Shown here piece by piece: positions 1 through 11,289 of a DNA stretch of 64,000 nucleotides (within the stretch, counting starts at the first letter, position 1; each line of letters starts with the position of its first letter). The DNA is from Zhengitettix transpicula. Lineage: Eukaryota; Arthropoda; Insecta; Orthoptera; Tetrigidae. The stretch covers positions 180,621,246-180,685,245 of the forward strand of contig CM073590.1 in assembly GCA_037074705.1 (NCBI GenBank), in the 5' to 3' direction. The position numbers were made by a program, and so were the translations under genes. The notes beneath the pieces are model-generated. The model was not told the origin of the DNA and ran no database searches. It saw only the letters and a program-made list of their open reading frames with translations.

Positions 1-398
1 AGACTTGTTTTCCTAAAGTTTTGTAGGTAACTGAATTTAATTGTAATTCTACTCCTGGTGAAGTTCCCATAAGGAATGATATGTTGTGATGTTAAATATT
101 ATATTTCAATTTGAAAATTTTTTCTGGCTAATAGGCTTGTGTTTTTAATCTTTATTTAAAAAGAAATCAGATTATTCTAATAGTTAATATTTGCATCTGC
201 TTTCACAATATAGGCATTTTTCATATGGCATAAGTTATAGTAGTTGGTTTTCAATTACGATAGGACTGGGTATGAGATAAAAGTAGTGATACAGTAGAAC
301 TTGGGTTAATCATGCCACTGATGTTTATTGATAATATATATATTGAATAATCTGCTCTGACTTCTTAGTAAACTGTAACCTAAAACTTTGTTTCACAG

Positions 399-3300
399 GT
401 GAAGCCATATTTTACAGAGGCTGTTCAACATTTGGAGATGTCATTAGCAGATGTTGGAAGTTCTCTCAAGTTTCCGCCAATGGGTATTGTCCCTGTCTTT
501 CTGGTTGGTGTTCTGGCTCCTACCAAGGTACTATTTTATGAGAAAGTTAAAATTAGTAAATATTTTGTTATCCTCGTAAGTGATATAAATAGCAAGTGTG
601 ATAAATTTGTCTTCAAGAATGGAATTAAGATGAAACATGTGATTCCTATTGCATCTTTCTATCTTCCAGGAGCCTAATGCTAAATTTATTTTAGCAATAG
701 CAAACCTTCTTTCAGTTTCTTTGAAGACACTTCCCAAAATTATTAACGTGCATTTACCACCAATACACGTTTAACAAAATACCAAATAAGGAAACTGTAT
801 ATAATTCTTTTAATTGTTTGTGAAAAATTACTTTCAATGTTTTTAAACCCATTTTACTTTGTAAAGTAGTAGCCGTTTTCATTAAAATTAGGATTCTACT
901 TCATATTTCTTTCTTTACATTTAATAATATTGTTTATCATTAAATTTCTGGCCTTCTTATCTCTGTTCTTTACAGAAATTGTAATGGGGGACTTAGAAAA
1001 TGTTGATGACATTTTATTTGTATTATCTGTTCTGACAAATTGGATGAATTAATGGGTGAATTTAATAATTATTGTTCAAATATTAAATTCACTTATGAAT
1101 TAAAAATTGATTGTCGCCTGAATTGTTTAGAAGGGTTTATTTTCTATCAAAAACACTGTGCAACTTTCTATTAGTTTTATAAAAACAATTAGAGTGTTAA
1201 ATTTTTATCTAACCATTCAATTAATCAAAAGAAGGATATGGTTTTTTAATATTGTTGACAAATCTTTGGTAGTAACTGATATTTCACATCATACTGATAA
1301 TTTAAAATTTTAATGGATAATTATCCTATTGATTTTATTGCCATTTATAATAATTAAAAAACTGTTTTCCATCAAAAAACAATACTAAAAATTTTATTGT
1401 GTTACTTATATTGTTTGTTTATGTACTAAATTTTAAATGTTACTCAACAAAATAAATATCTCCGTAATTTTTAAATCTGTAAATTATATATCTTATTTTG
1501 TTAAAAATTTTTAAAGATTGTCTTAATACTTTGGATTTCCATAATGTTGTTTATAAAAATAGTTCCAATAATTGTTATATTGGCCAGACCAAATGATCTT
1601 TGTTAACTAGAACTAAAGAACATAAAACCATGGTAAATCTTTCACATTATAAACATTTTCAGATTACAAAACATTTTTTGGATCTTTGTAATTCTTTTAA
1701 TTTTTCTTGATAAGGAAACTAATTTTAATAAAAGGTTAATCTCAGAAGACCAACAAATTTTCTTTAAATTTTTCATTTAAATTGTATTTGTGATAGCTTA
1801 TTAAATAATTTTTATTAATTTATATCTTGTATTCATGTTCTTTGTAAAGTGTTGTAACTTTGGCTATATCTCTTCAGTATGGCAATAGGATTGACAAGGA
1901 TCACAACAGTTGATCAGAACATTTGCAAATTTCAAATTATATTGTTCAAAATTAATTTCTATTTTTAGTATATTATACATACATTAATTTATTGTGTTAT
2001 TAAAATATAGTTTAAAGACGAAATAAATGTCTCTTATTAAAAATATTAGTTTAGTGGAATGAAAGTTTTTATTTATATTGACAGGATGATGAGTTACCTA
2101 CTTTACTTCAGAGATTTATGTGTGCTCTTCCTGTTTGTGGTGCACCGATCACAGCAATAGAGATTAGTGTTCAATCTCTTTGTAGCTGTCGTGATATCTG
2201 GGTTCATGAAGCTGTACTAACAGCGTTGTGGGAGGGAGTTGTACATCCTCGATCGAATGTACGCTGTACCATTGCAACATTATTTTGTATTGCAATAAAA
2301 AATATGGATGAAACTATTGTGGTCAACAGGTTGGCTCCTGCTCTCATTACTCTAGCCAGTGATCATGATTTGTAAGTATTTTGTTTCCATTTTCACATTT
2401 CCAATACTATTCTTATTTTAACAATTTACAATTATGAATTCAGAAAAATAAACTTACAAGGTCTCTGGTCCACACACTCACTTCATATAGGCATAAAAGG
2501 CACCAGGCTGTGCTCACACTCTGCTCTCACAGCCACCTCCTCTTGACGATGTTACCCTCACGACGAATTCAAACACCTCTGCTGGCAGACAGACCTCCAT
2601 GATGAAACTCCCACCGACTGTTGACGACTGATGTCCAACTAATTACTCTCGGCCACCTAGCTTGGCCTAGCATCCAATGATCTCTCCTTTTTGCAAACTC
2701 CCAACTGTTCATAACAATTGTTTCAGCCACTTTAACTTGGCCCTGCGTCCGTCCCTGCGGACCTGCACCACCGCTCTCTCCCACTAACACGTCCATCTCC
2801 CGTCCACACAAAATGATAAAGCAGCTCTTCTACTGTCCAACTGCCCTCTTATTTATATCCTGGCTCCAGAATATTCCCTTGTTTTTCTCAGTTTTTACAT
2901 TTTTACTTTCGCCAAACAAACACCATCTGTTGCTGTTCTCCCTCTCCGAGAGCCACTCAATCAATTAAATTAAACGTTTCCTTTTAATATAATTACATCG
3001 TCCAAACAGCCTTCTGTCATTTTATGCCATTAGGATTCCATCGTCCAGATGTCGGTCACACTATTAGCCCTAAGAGCTGCAAAATACCCCAATTATTCGT
3101 CCTTCGCTTCTCTAAAAGCCACTTATCCATCATTATATCATTATTTTTTTTATATGTACACACCACTCAAGAATCCCCAGTCTGAGTTTGTAAACAAATC
3201 TGATAAAAAATAAGAACAGAATTCCTGTCCTTCTTTACTGGTTATTACAATATATATATACAATATTAGGAGAATCCATTAAGGAATTGGAACTAATGGA

Positions 3301-6300
3301 TTCTCCTAATATTGTATTTATTCCTTAATGGAAGCTCCTAATACTTCATTCCTTCTACTCTATCCATTCCTCCACTAAAACTACTAATTGTCCACAATAA
3401 GACTGTCTATATTTGCCTGGTCAGGAACTTGACCCGGTGGCCGAGATGGTTAAGGCGTCTTTGTACTAAGCAGAATACGTGGGTTCAAGTCCTGCCTGGG
3501 TCAAATATTTTCAGTCTTTCCTTCTTCTTCCATCCTTCTCTCTGCTTTGAACATATGCTTTTCTATGTGTGTAATTCTTCGCCCGAGCATATGAATTCAC
3601 AAAAAGCGCAATCCTCCTATTTCTCCTATTTTATTTCTATCCTTCATCACTATCCAAGTTTTAATATATATGCATGTTTCAAAGTTTTAACAAATGTTGG
3701 TCTAGTTTCCATTGCTGTCTAATAGATAAAAAAGTTTTACAAATTATGTGTAGTTGCTATACTTTTTGTCATTCCGTATTGATTTTCAAGAAAAATTTTC
3801 TTACAAGTTTAAGTTAGGTTTATTTTTGTATCCTTAAATTTATAAATGAAGTTCATTCAATTGTACGTAAATTCAACTAAATTACTTAAAGTAAATGTTA
3901 TTTCTTTTAATATTCATTCAATTTGAGTGTGCTAATGTATCTCTTTCTATTGCACCAATCCATGCCAACTCTTCCCATTTAAGTAACTTTATAGATATTA
4001 TTTTTTTAGGCTAAAATGTAAATTTAAGAATTAACTGTAATGTGGAACGTTTGATCCTTAGGACAGTTCGAACTGCTGCAATTCCTGCTTTTGGGGAATT
4101 AATAAAGAGTACTTCAGTAAAAGAGGTAAAATTGTTTTCATTATATTAGTCATATATATAAGAAAGTATTACCCGCTTCTCCTCCCACATCATAACCCAT
4201 ATTAACTGTAGACTCTTCCCCGATTTCTATATTGGCCAAACAAAACCACCTCTTCATGAATGTATTGTGACCACCACAGCACTTTTGAATTGTCCAAAAC
4301 CCAATTTCCTGTAACTGCTCACACTCAAATGCACAGCACCAACAATTTGACCATCATTTCACACTAACCTGCCAGGACGGTAGGATGTGTTGGAAAGAGA
4401 GTTAGGAAATATGGTTATTCAACATTAAGGAGGTTTTCTTTGATTCTGTAGGTGGCTATTTGTGGTGGATTGTAATAGATTGAAGAATATGGCAGATATA
4501 GCACTTGTACCTACCATGAGGTTTGGAAGCCTGGCTTAAGGAGGGGAGCTTTTGGATGGGTGCCCAAGGGCAGTTGAGTGAACAACAATATTGTGGTTAT
4601 TGGGAGGGCGCCTGGAGGTAACATTTGGCAGATGGGAAGTATTATGGGAATGATGTTTTTTTATATCTGAGTGGGATTTCAATCCAGTGTATGTCGGGGA
4701 GTTTTTTTTAAATCCAGGAAAGTAGGTTGTGGGTAGGTGATGACCATGTTTTTTATATTGGTTAAGGGTGGGTTTGGGCAGTTGGGCAGCAGTTAAGGCA
4801 TGGGATATTTATATCTGGAGGTGGTCTCTAGGGTATTTTCTATTTAGAAAACATTGAGGATTCCAATTTGGTGTAGGTGGCCAGACTGTTCCAAGTGGCA
4901 AATGTTAGCTTACATAAGGTTTAAGTTGTAACAGAGGGAGCTTTTGGTATGTTCAGAATCACAGCTGGTGATTTGAAGGTTGAAGTGTGGTGGGTTTAAT
5001 GTCAACTGATGTGGTGAATAAACAAACCAATTTCATATTAAAATGGCTATCTTTCTTATTATCAATTTTTTTTATTCCTTACTACGATCATGGGACAAAC
5101 TTTGAGGGGTGGAACAGGTTACTAAAACCAATTTTTTTTTGTATAGGCATGTATGGACAGAAGTGATGTGTTGAGTCATGAACACAAAACTGAGACAAAA
5201 TTGCAATGAGTAACAGTAATACATTCTTGGTAGCATGATTGGTGAACAGTCCCAAAGATGAACCTGTTCATCAATCACTCCTTTGATACTACTAAGCAAA
5301 GCATGTATTACTGTTTGTGGTCGCATTAAAAAGCATATATTGTTAACAAGAATCACTTTGTGTTGATGTAAATAAACAATGTTTTTTTTTTCATGTCTCA
5401 TTTTTTGTGTTTGTTGTGTAAGTTTCACTTACAAATATATATCCATAATACTTCATTCCCTCTACTCTATTCATTCCTCCACTAAACTACTAATTGTCCA
5501 CAATAAGACTGTCTACATTTGCCTGGTCAGGAATTTGACCCGGTGGCCGAGATGGTTAAGGCGTCTGTGTATTAAGCAGAATACGTGGGTTCAAGTCCTG
5601 CCTGGGTCAAATATTTTCAGTCTGTCCTTCTTCTTCCATCCTTCTCTCTGCTTTGAACATATGCTTTTCTATGTGCGTAATTCTTCACCTGAGCATATGA
5701 ATTCACATAAAGCGCAATCCTCCTATTTATTTCTATCCTTCCTCACTATCCAAGTTTATATATATATATGTAGGCATGTATTTTATATATTGATTTATAC
5801 TGTTTTTTCAATTCTGTAATTTATTTACTTTAAATTTCGTTTATTTCTCAAAGGTTCATGACAAGATATATCTTCAATTACAAAGTATTCTAGCTGATCC
5901 AGCAACAAGAGACACTCATACATCACTTGTACAATTGGTAATTATGATGGGAAAAATTGTTTCTGCATGTGAACCCTGGTTTCGTGAAGAAGGTAGAGAG
6001 ATAAATTGATACATTTTTTGTTAGAAAATATTGTATATGTTACATTGCCTAGAATTTAATTAATAATAAATTTCCTAATTGTGAGTAAGATAGTCCATAT
6101 ACAAACTGTAAGCTTTATTTAAAACTTAATTAGCGAATGCAATTTTAGTAGTCATGTCATGGTTTCTCAATGCCTTCATACTTGCTGTTTTTTTGTGTGT
6201 TTAAAGAGGGGATCATTTTCTAGAAAATACCATTTTTTGGTGTTAACGTAACTATACACTAGTTCCTCTGTTCCATTTCATCATTAATAAAAAAATAAAT

Positions 6301-9300
6301 TGAAGGTAAAGGTTTTCCAAGTGTTAAGAAATTACATTTATGATTTATAGGATGCATATAATTTGCTAGGTGCAAGGGATTTTTATTTTATGAGAATCTC
6401 TTATTCATTAATGACATAGTCTAAAATTTGGTATAACATCACAGTTGAAGGTGAGGTCTTCCTTGCCCAAAAGCTCTTAATTAGGATAATGTATCAGGTT
6501 AGTTCTAGGACTTAAAGAAGCAAGACATTCTATAAATGAGATATAATGTCTCTCTCGGGTTAATTCATTTACTTGTTTATGGTATTTTGAATAAATAATT
6601 ATAAATTTAGTACCAACTCAAGTAGTATACATTTATTTAATATAAGAAATAAAAATAATTTACACAAGAGTTATAAGTTTTTGTCAGTTACACAAGAAGG
6701 GGTGAAATATACTGCAATATTGATTTTTCACAAGTTTCCTGTTGATATTAAAGAATTAAGAAACTCCAATTAAATAAAAAAATGAGCTTAAAATTTTTTA
6801 TTCAGTTGATCCAACTACTCTGTAAATTATATTATAAATAAACCTGGAATCTTAATACAATATGTAGTAAATAGTTTGCATGAATTATTAGTAGTCTTTT
6901 ATTATTAAAATAATTTATGGTGAAAATAATTCTAACTATATTGTAAAAATTTAACTTAAAACAATTGATACAGAAGATATACTAATATGTTAAGGTATCT
7001 TATTATATATGATCATTATATAAATTAGGTTATTTATTATAGATCCAAAAGAATTTAAATTTGGCTACTCTTTCCACATCCTTGAAGCTTAGCTTCTCAT
7101 AAGAATCTATGAACAACGAATCTGTTCAATTCCAAAATATGTGAATCATTTTGTAGTTATCTTAACTTTTATTAATATCAATTAAGTAGATAAAATAACC
7201 AAATACAGACAATATTTAGTGATGATAAAATACCATTCATCGTTTCTGTATTTGGGTGTTTCATCTAGTAATATATTTTATACAGACGTATTATATTGTC
7301 ATTTTTATTAATTTCTACATAGCTTTTAGACATATTCATATTATAATATAATTAGTTGTTCAAAATATAGTTTGTTCCTGCAGAATTAAAATTAGTTGTG
7401 TAATAAACTAACCACTTGTGGTAAAAGGTTGACGTTTCCAATTTTATTTGTTAGTTTACCGATATAAGAAAATTATTGATGAAATTCTTTTCTCGATTCC
7501 AGCTGGGTAAGTTCGTTGAAAACACGCGACTTTTCGATGACTGACACGTCGTCATCTTCTGGTGAAGCGCTGAGTGTGGGTTTGCGTTCCATTTATGTAG
7601 CCTTGCGGTACAGCTACGGGGGGATAATTTGTCTGCACTTAAATTATCGGGTGTTCCATTGTATAATAGAAAAATTATGAGGATGGAAGAAGGAATGATC
7701 CTACGTTTCGAAGATTATAAACTCTGTTCGTCTTCAGGGAAGAGGATTAAGAATCATAGCTAAGTGCAAGTATCAGAACGCTACTTAGCGAAATCATCCT
7801 ACTAGATTCAACTTATTCCAGAGAGTTGGCTATCGAGGTCTTCACGCTCCAACGCGGAGCGCTGCCGAACAGGGCTGAGTGCGATTTCCCGCTGCCCCTT
7901 CGTTCGCAGACAGCCTAGCGCGGTGCGCTCTGGGCTTGCCTACGCTGTAGACCCGTGACGTGAACCGTCATCGAAACGCTGCGAGTTTTCCCCTAACTTA
8001 ACCCGGTTGGGATCCAGGGAGACTTTAATCAATTAATACACCGGGAAAATCCTTGATCTGCAATAAAAAATTGTGTTCTTAAAATTTCAGTCTACCTTCT
8101 TAAATTTAGCATTGTATTTTTATATTGGTATTTCTTGCTTTCGTTTCAGTAATATTGCCACAGTTAGCTGCGACCTCAGCTTACACACTGCAACTATTGA
8201 ATGAAAATCGGCGATTGGATCTTGCCACTAAACTGGTTGATGCATTTTCTGCTGCAATATACTGTCCTCTTAGTAAACAGACTATTAACACTGCCCTATT
8301 GCCAGGCTTGAGGTATATTTTCACTATATTTAATGAAGTATAAATAATTATTTCTTTTGCAAAATACAGCTATTTATAATTGAAAATAATTATTGTATTT
8401 GAAAACTCATTCATCTAGGAAAGATGAACAGGTATTAGATATTATTTAAAATTTTTGAGGATCTGAGCCCACTTCTTCAAAGTTCAGGCTTACTGTCTTG
8501 AAGAAGAGTTGCCACAAATTGTGCAGTGTGTGATTCGACTGAAGCTTTCCGCAGGATATATAAGGTGATTGTGACTTTCGTTTACCCTCAGCTCGTTTTG
8601 ATACTTGCAATGCTCTGAATACCTTTTCTATGTGACCTACTTTATTGTATGAATAGCAGTTAGCACTTTTGAACAGACATGAGTTTTTTCAGTGATTACA
8701 CAACTTTCTGTTGTTGGCCTTAGTGACCCTGCCATGTTTATCATTTACCCCATTCAATGTGTACTCTACAGAACTCTATGTTTCCATGTAGAGAACTTGT
8801 ATATAGCCCCCACTGTTCCGGGCAATTCTACTCAATAATTAGGACGTCATATTTTTTTATATAAATAAATTATCAAAACATAGAACTTTCTTTAATAATT
8901 TTATTCTTTGAGACATGAGCTTTGCATTGCGTGACTTATGGTGTTCCATGGACTTAATTACAACATCTGTAATTGTTCATTTCTATTACCAGCTCCATAC
9001 ATTTTTAGCTCCCCCTGTAGACTTACTGGTAACTGCCCTGCACTTGTGCTACCAAGCAACTGCCTATTCCAAGCCGCGTCTGCCAAAATAGTGGCCGCAC
9101 CCCAATAATATCACCACGGTTCAATGGATGCCGACAAACGCAACATGACCGATTCTCATGTTACAATATATTCCATTGTTCTGATCTTTCATTGAGAGGG
9201 AGACAGAGTTGTGGGCTTTGTTGCGTGTCTCTACAAATATTAGTAGGTAATTGGTTCTTACCAGTTTTTGGATAGAAAGTTATGTGAACTAAATACAAAC

Positions 9301-9684
9301 TGGGTGATAATTATTGGTGACTCATATTTGTAATAAAATAAATCCTATAGGTATTTGGAACCTGTTAGCAGACTTTCGTCTACGACACATCATGAAACTG
9401 TAATAGCGATGATCAAAAGTGCTGAATCCCGAATTGAAATTCAACGACCAATTGAAAGGTATTACATTTCTTTTCCTAAATTTTGATAACTATTTTGAAT
9501 ACATTACTTTCTGTCAATTTATTCTTTTAGGTCAGGTAATCTTAGTCTTGCATCTGCAACAGCAAATGTGGGCCAAGGCGTAGAGGATATGAAAAATCGT
9601 GTTTCCAAAATATTTCATAATAAAGCGACTACCTCTAAAAATACAAACATTGGCAACTTACAAGCTATGTTTCGTAAAAAGTAA
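399..9684 (+). CDS. RELCH: RELCH (LisH and HEAT repeat protein, KIAA1468 homologue), C-terminal part
   Basis: This is the 3' part of a gene whose 5' exons lie left of the window. Seven exons join in frame: 399-527, 2085-2371, 4062-4125, 5854-5992, 8150-8312, 9351-9458 and 9531-9684. Together they encode 347 residues and a TAA stop. All junctions are GT-AG with matching phases. The product resembles the C-terminal HEAT-repeat half of RELCH, with helical repeats such as FPPMGIVPVFLVGVLAP, TVRTAAIPAFGELIKST and VILPQLAATSAYTLQLL, and a Ser/Asn-rich tail ending AMFRKK. In animals RELCH (about 1,200 residues) binds Rab11 and oxysterol-binding protein and promotes cholesterol transfer from recycling endosomes to the trans-Golgi; that role is known for the family, not seen here. 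The LisH domain is outside the window. An ATTAAA at 10,009 may be the polyadenylation signal. Family assignment rests on recognition without a database search. Confidence 0.85.
985..1660 (+). mobile_element. Decayed Penelope-like element (RT end plus GIY-YIG domain)
   Basis: This lies in the RELCH intron 528-2084. At 1,002 the sequence reads VDDILFV, matching the catalytic VDD box of Penelope-like reverse transcriptases. One frameshift later, from 1,040, it reads LDELMGEFNNY and then IKFTYELK, the segment that follows that box in this family. From 1,543 the frame reads NVVYKNSSNNCYIGQTK, then a stop at 1,594, then LLTRTKEHK. This is the conserved core of the GIY-YIG endonuclease domain, with its Cys, YIGQT and Arg...EH residues. 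Several stops and frameshifts show it is dead. The two domains occur in the right order and orientation, so this is the 3' coding part of one insertion. Its ends cannot be placed. Confidence 0.75.
2450..3130. other. RELCH intron, unexplained C-rich stretch
   Basis: Pyrimidine- and C-rich sequence, unlike the AT-rich surroundings, sits in the intron 2372-4061. It has no sustained coding frame on either strand. It may be an old transposon insertion, but I could not match it to any family or find its ends. Confidence 0.3.
3260..3315. repeat. Perfect 22-bp inverted repeat (hairpin)
   Basis: Arms 3,260-3,281 and 3,294-3,315 are exact reverse complements of 22 bp with a 12-base spacer. The core of the left arm is AGGAGAATCC. 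The hairpin lies in a RELCH intron, about 25 bases before the first copy of the tRNA-headed repeat, which continues with a related TCCTTAATGG string. It could form a strong stem-loop in DNA or in the pre-mRNA. Confidence 0.8.
3339..3664 (+). repeat. tRNA-headed SINE-like repeat, family S, copy 1
   Basis: The repeat has three parts: about 92 bases of leader, a tRNA-like module (3,431-3,502) and a pyrimidine-rich tail ending in an AT-rich stretch. The same three parts recur at 5,446-5,760 in another RELCH intron, and the tail recurs on the minus strand at 14,387-14,577. The A box (TGGCCGAGATGGTTAAGGC) and B box (GGTTCAAGTCC) are intact. A SINE is the simplest reading, although a SINE normally begins at the tRNA head and this repeat begins 92 bases before it. 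Confidence 0.75.
3431..3502 (+). other. tRNA-like module inside SINE copy 1
   Basis: This 72-nt segment folds as a cloverleaf. The 7-bp acceptor stem pairs GACCCGG with CTGGGTC (one G-U). The D arm has GCC/GGC pairing. The anticodon stem TCTTT/GCAGA has one mismatch and a 7-nt loop GTACTAA. The T arm is GTGGG/CCTGC around TTCAAGT. The A box is of Leu/Ser type, but no long variable arm is present. The duplicated context and stem mismatch argue for a SINE head rather than a working tRNA gene. Confidence 0.65.
5446..5760 (+). repeat. tRNA-headed SINE-like repeat, family S, copy 2
   Basis: This is a close copy of 3,339-3,664, with about five differences over the first 97 bases, including the leader before the tRNA-like part. 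Its tRNA-like module starts at 5,538. Here the anticodon stem TCTGT/GCAGA pairs fully and the loop reads GTATTAA. It lies in the RELCH intron 4126-5853, about 100 bases before the next exon. The two copies are about 2.1 kb apart in the same orientation. Confidence 0.75.
5993..7420. other. RELCH intron, AT-rich, nothing recognised
   Basis: This is AT-rich intron sequence between exons 5854-5992 and 8150-8312. I saw no exon, RNA gene or identifiable repeat in this part. Confidence 0.6.
7430..8060 (-). repeat. CpG-rich retroelement-like insertion with hammerhead-like motifs
   Basis: This intron segment is clearly GC- and CpG-richer than its flanks, especially 7,780-8,000, so it may be a fairly recent insertion. 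On the minus strand, 7,737-7,701 reads CTGAAGA, a CGAA/TTCG stem, then GAAACGTA: the order of conserved elements in a hammerhead ribozyme. A weaker relative (CAGAAGA...GAAAAGTC with a TGAC/GTCA stem) lies about 180 bases away at 7,561-7,528 on the same strand. Similar motifs occur in the terminal repeats of Penelope-like elements, so a Penelope origin is my inference. No coding sequence remains. Confidence 0.5.
8313..9350. other. RELCH intron, nothing recognised
   Basis: Intron between exons 8150-8312 and 9351-9458. No coding frame, hairpin or repeat shared with the rest of the window was recognised. Confidence 0.55.
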
Positions 9685-10079
9685 ATACTTTGACCAGCAA
9701 GACTATTTATCAAGTGAAAGTTTGAAAGGCTATAAATTAGTATTCTCAGCCTTCTGTACTTTACCTGGTGTATGAAATATTTGTTCTTAAATTTTATCAA
9801 TTACTTAATATAAATTTTATATTGGGAAAATATTTTTAAAAATATATTTTTTATCCAGTAAATGAGTGAGCCTATTTAAATTATCTATAAATTTTTCAAT
9901 TAAAAACTATTTCATATAAATATTTTTTATAATGTAAGATTCGTATTAAATGTAAATACACCTTTAACTCTTTAATGTTATTGACTTGTCATGTTACCTT
10001 GTTTATCAATTAAAGTTTTTTATCAAATAACCTTGCACTTATTGTACTTACCACAATAAAAAAACTAAAAAACATAGCC

Positions 10080-11280
10080 TCCCCAGTTCACCAATCTAAA
10101 ACATCTGAAAAAAACAATAATACCCATCAACTATATCTTCAATGCCATCCTCAGAACCACCTACTACCCAACCAAATGGCAACACGCCACCATAATCATG
10201 ATACCAAAACAAAACGAAACAAACCAAAATCCCACTCTGAAAATTACTGACCAATAAGTTTCCTTCCTACAATTTCCAAACTATATTACTTGTCCCTCAT
10301 CTAATCAACCAACTCTCCTTCCTAGTTCCTGACACACAATACAGTTTTCACCCAAAACATTCCTGCTGCCATCAATTATACTCCCTATCCAACCTCGTAA
10401 ACAACTCCTTCGAACAGTGCAAATCCTCCATCACCACATTTATAGATATTGAAAAGGCTTTCAACAAAATCCATCACCCTTCCTTTCTTTCAAAAATCAA
10501 AGACTACCTAAACGACACCCACTATAGAATACTCCTCAACTACCTCTCCAACAGAACCTCCATGAAAATAAATAATCACATCTCCCAACCCATTGCTCCA
10601 CATGTCCCCCAAGGAATGGAATGTTATTGCTCACCTTCCTATACAACATCTCCCATGATATCCTGCCACTAGCACAATCTTCTTCGCAGACAACACTGCC
10701 TATCAAATCTCCTCTTCTCACCTCCAACCTCTTCAGTCAGCACTCGCCAACCTAGAGCATCGGTCAAAACAATGGCGAATCAGCATCAATCCCACCAAAT
10801 TAGTAACCGTCCCATTCACACTAACCAAAAACCCTCCTCCCCAAATCCCCCTCCATCTAAACAATGCAGAAATACCAACAAAAACCACCTACCAGGGACT
10901 CCTCTTTGATTCAAAACTCTCATGGAAACTGCACACTATACATGTCCTCTACAAAATCAAACTTAAATTCAGAACCCTATATCCCCCTCCTAAACAGAAA
11001 AGCCCCCACTCACCATCAGCACATAATGCCTTTTATACCTCTCCATAATACAACCCACATGGACCTACACATCATTCATATGGGGAGTAACAGCCAAAAT
11101 CCAAACAAAGCTAAACAATCCCTATCACCAAATCTGAAACCTCACTAATCAAAAGCACCTTCAACCATCCTAACACTGTGATTCATCAATTCCATAGCAA
11201 CCCTCTCCCAACACTACACTCACGCCACCCCGAAAAAAAAATAAAAGCCCTATCAACCTCATCCTTCCCCTAGAACACTT
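10080..11280 (+). pseudogene. Decayed jockey-type non-LTR retrotransposon
   Basis: This lies just downstream of RELCH in the same orientation. Reading across frameshifts gives the reverse-transcriptase landmarks in order: PISFLPTISKL near 10,255, FIDIEKAF near 10,440 (normally F-D-IEKAFD), and FFADNTAYQ near 10,682, where the catalytic YADD box is changed to FADN. The thumb-like LEHRSKQWRISINPTK follows. Many stops and frameshifts make it inactive. It ends in a string (CCTCATCCTTCCCC) also seen, reverse-complemented, at about 43,930, so the two fragments are related. Base composition is A/C-rich on this strand, typical of the insect jockey copies elsewhere in the window. Confidence 0.75.
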
Positions 11281-11289
11281 GGTTATATA

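Noticed and set aside
3431..3502. A functional tRNA gene
   Set aside because: The fold is good, but it sits inside a repeated unit, the anticodon stem has a mismatch and the two copies have different anticodon loops, so a SINE head is more likely.
4225..4270. A frame reading FYIGQTKPPLHE, like a second GIY-YIG core
   Set aside because: Only the YIGQT string matches. The upstream Cys pattern and downstream Arg...EH are absent, so I treat it as a possible but unproven fragment.
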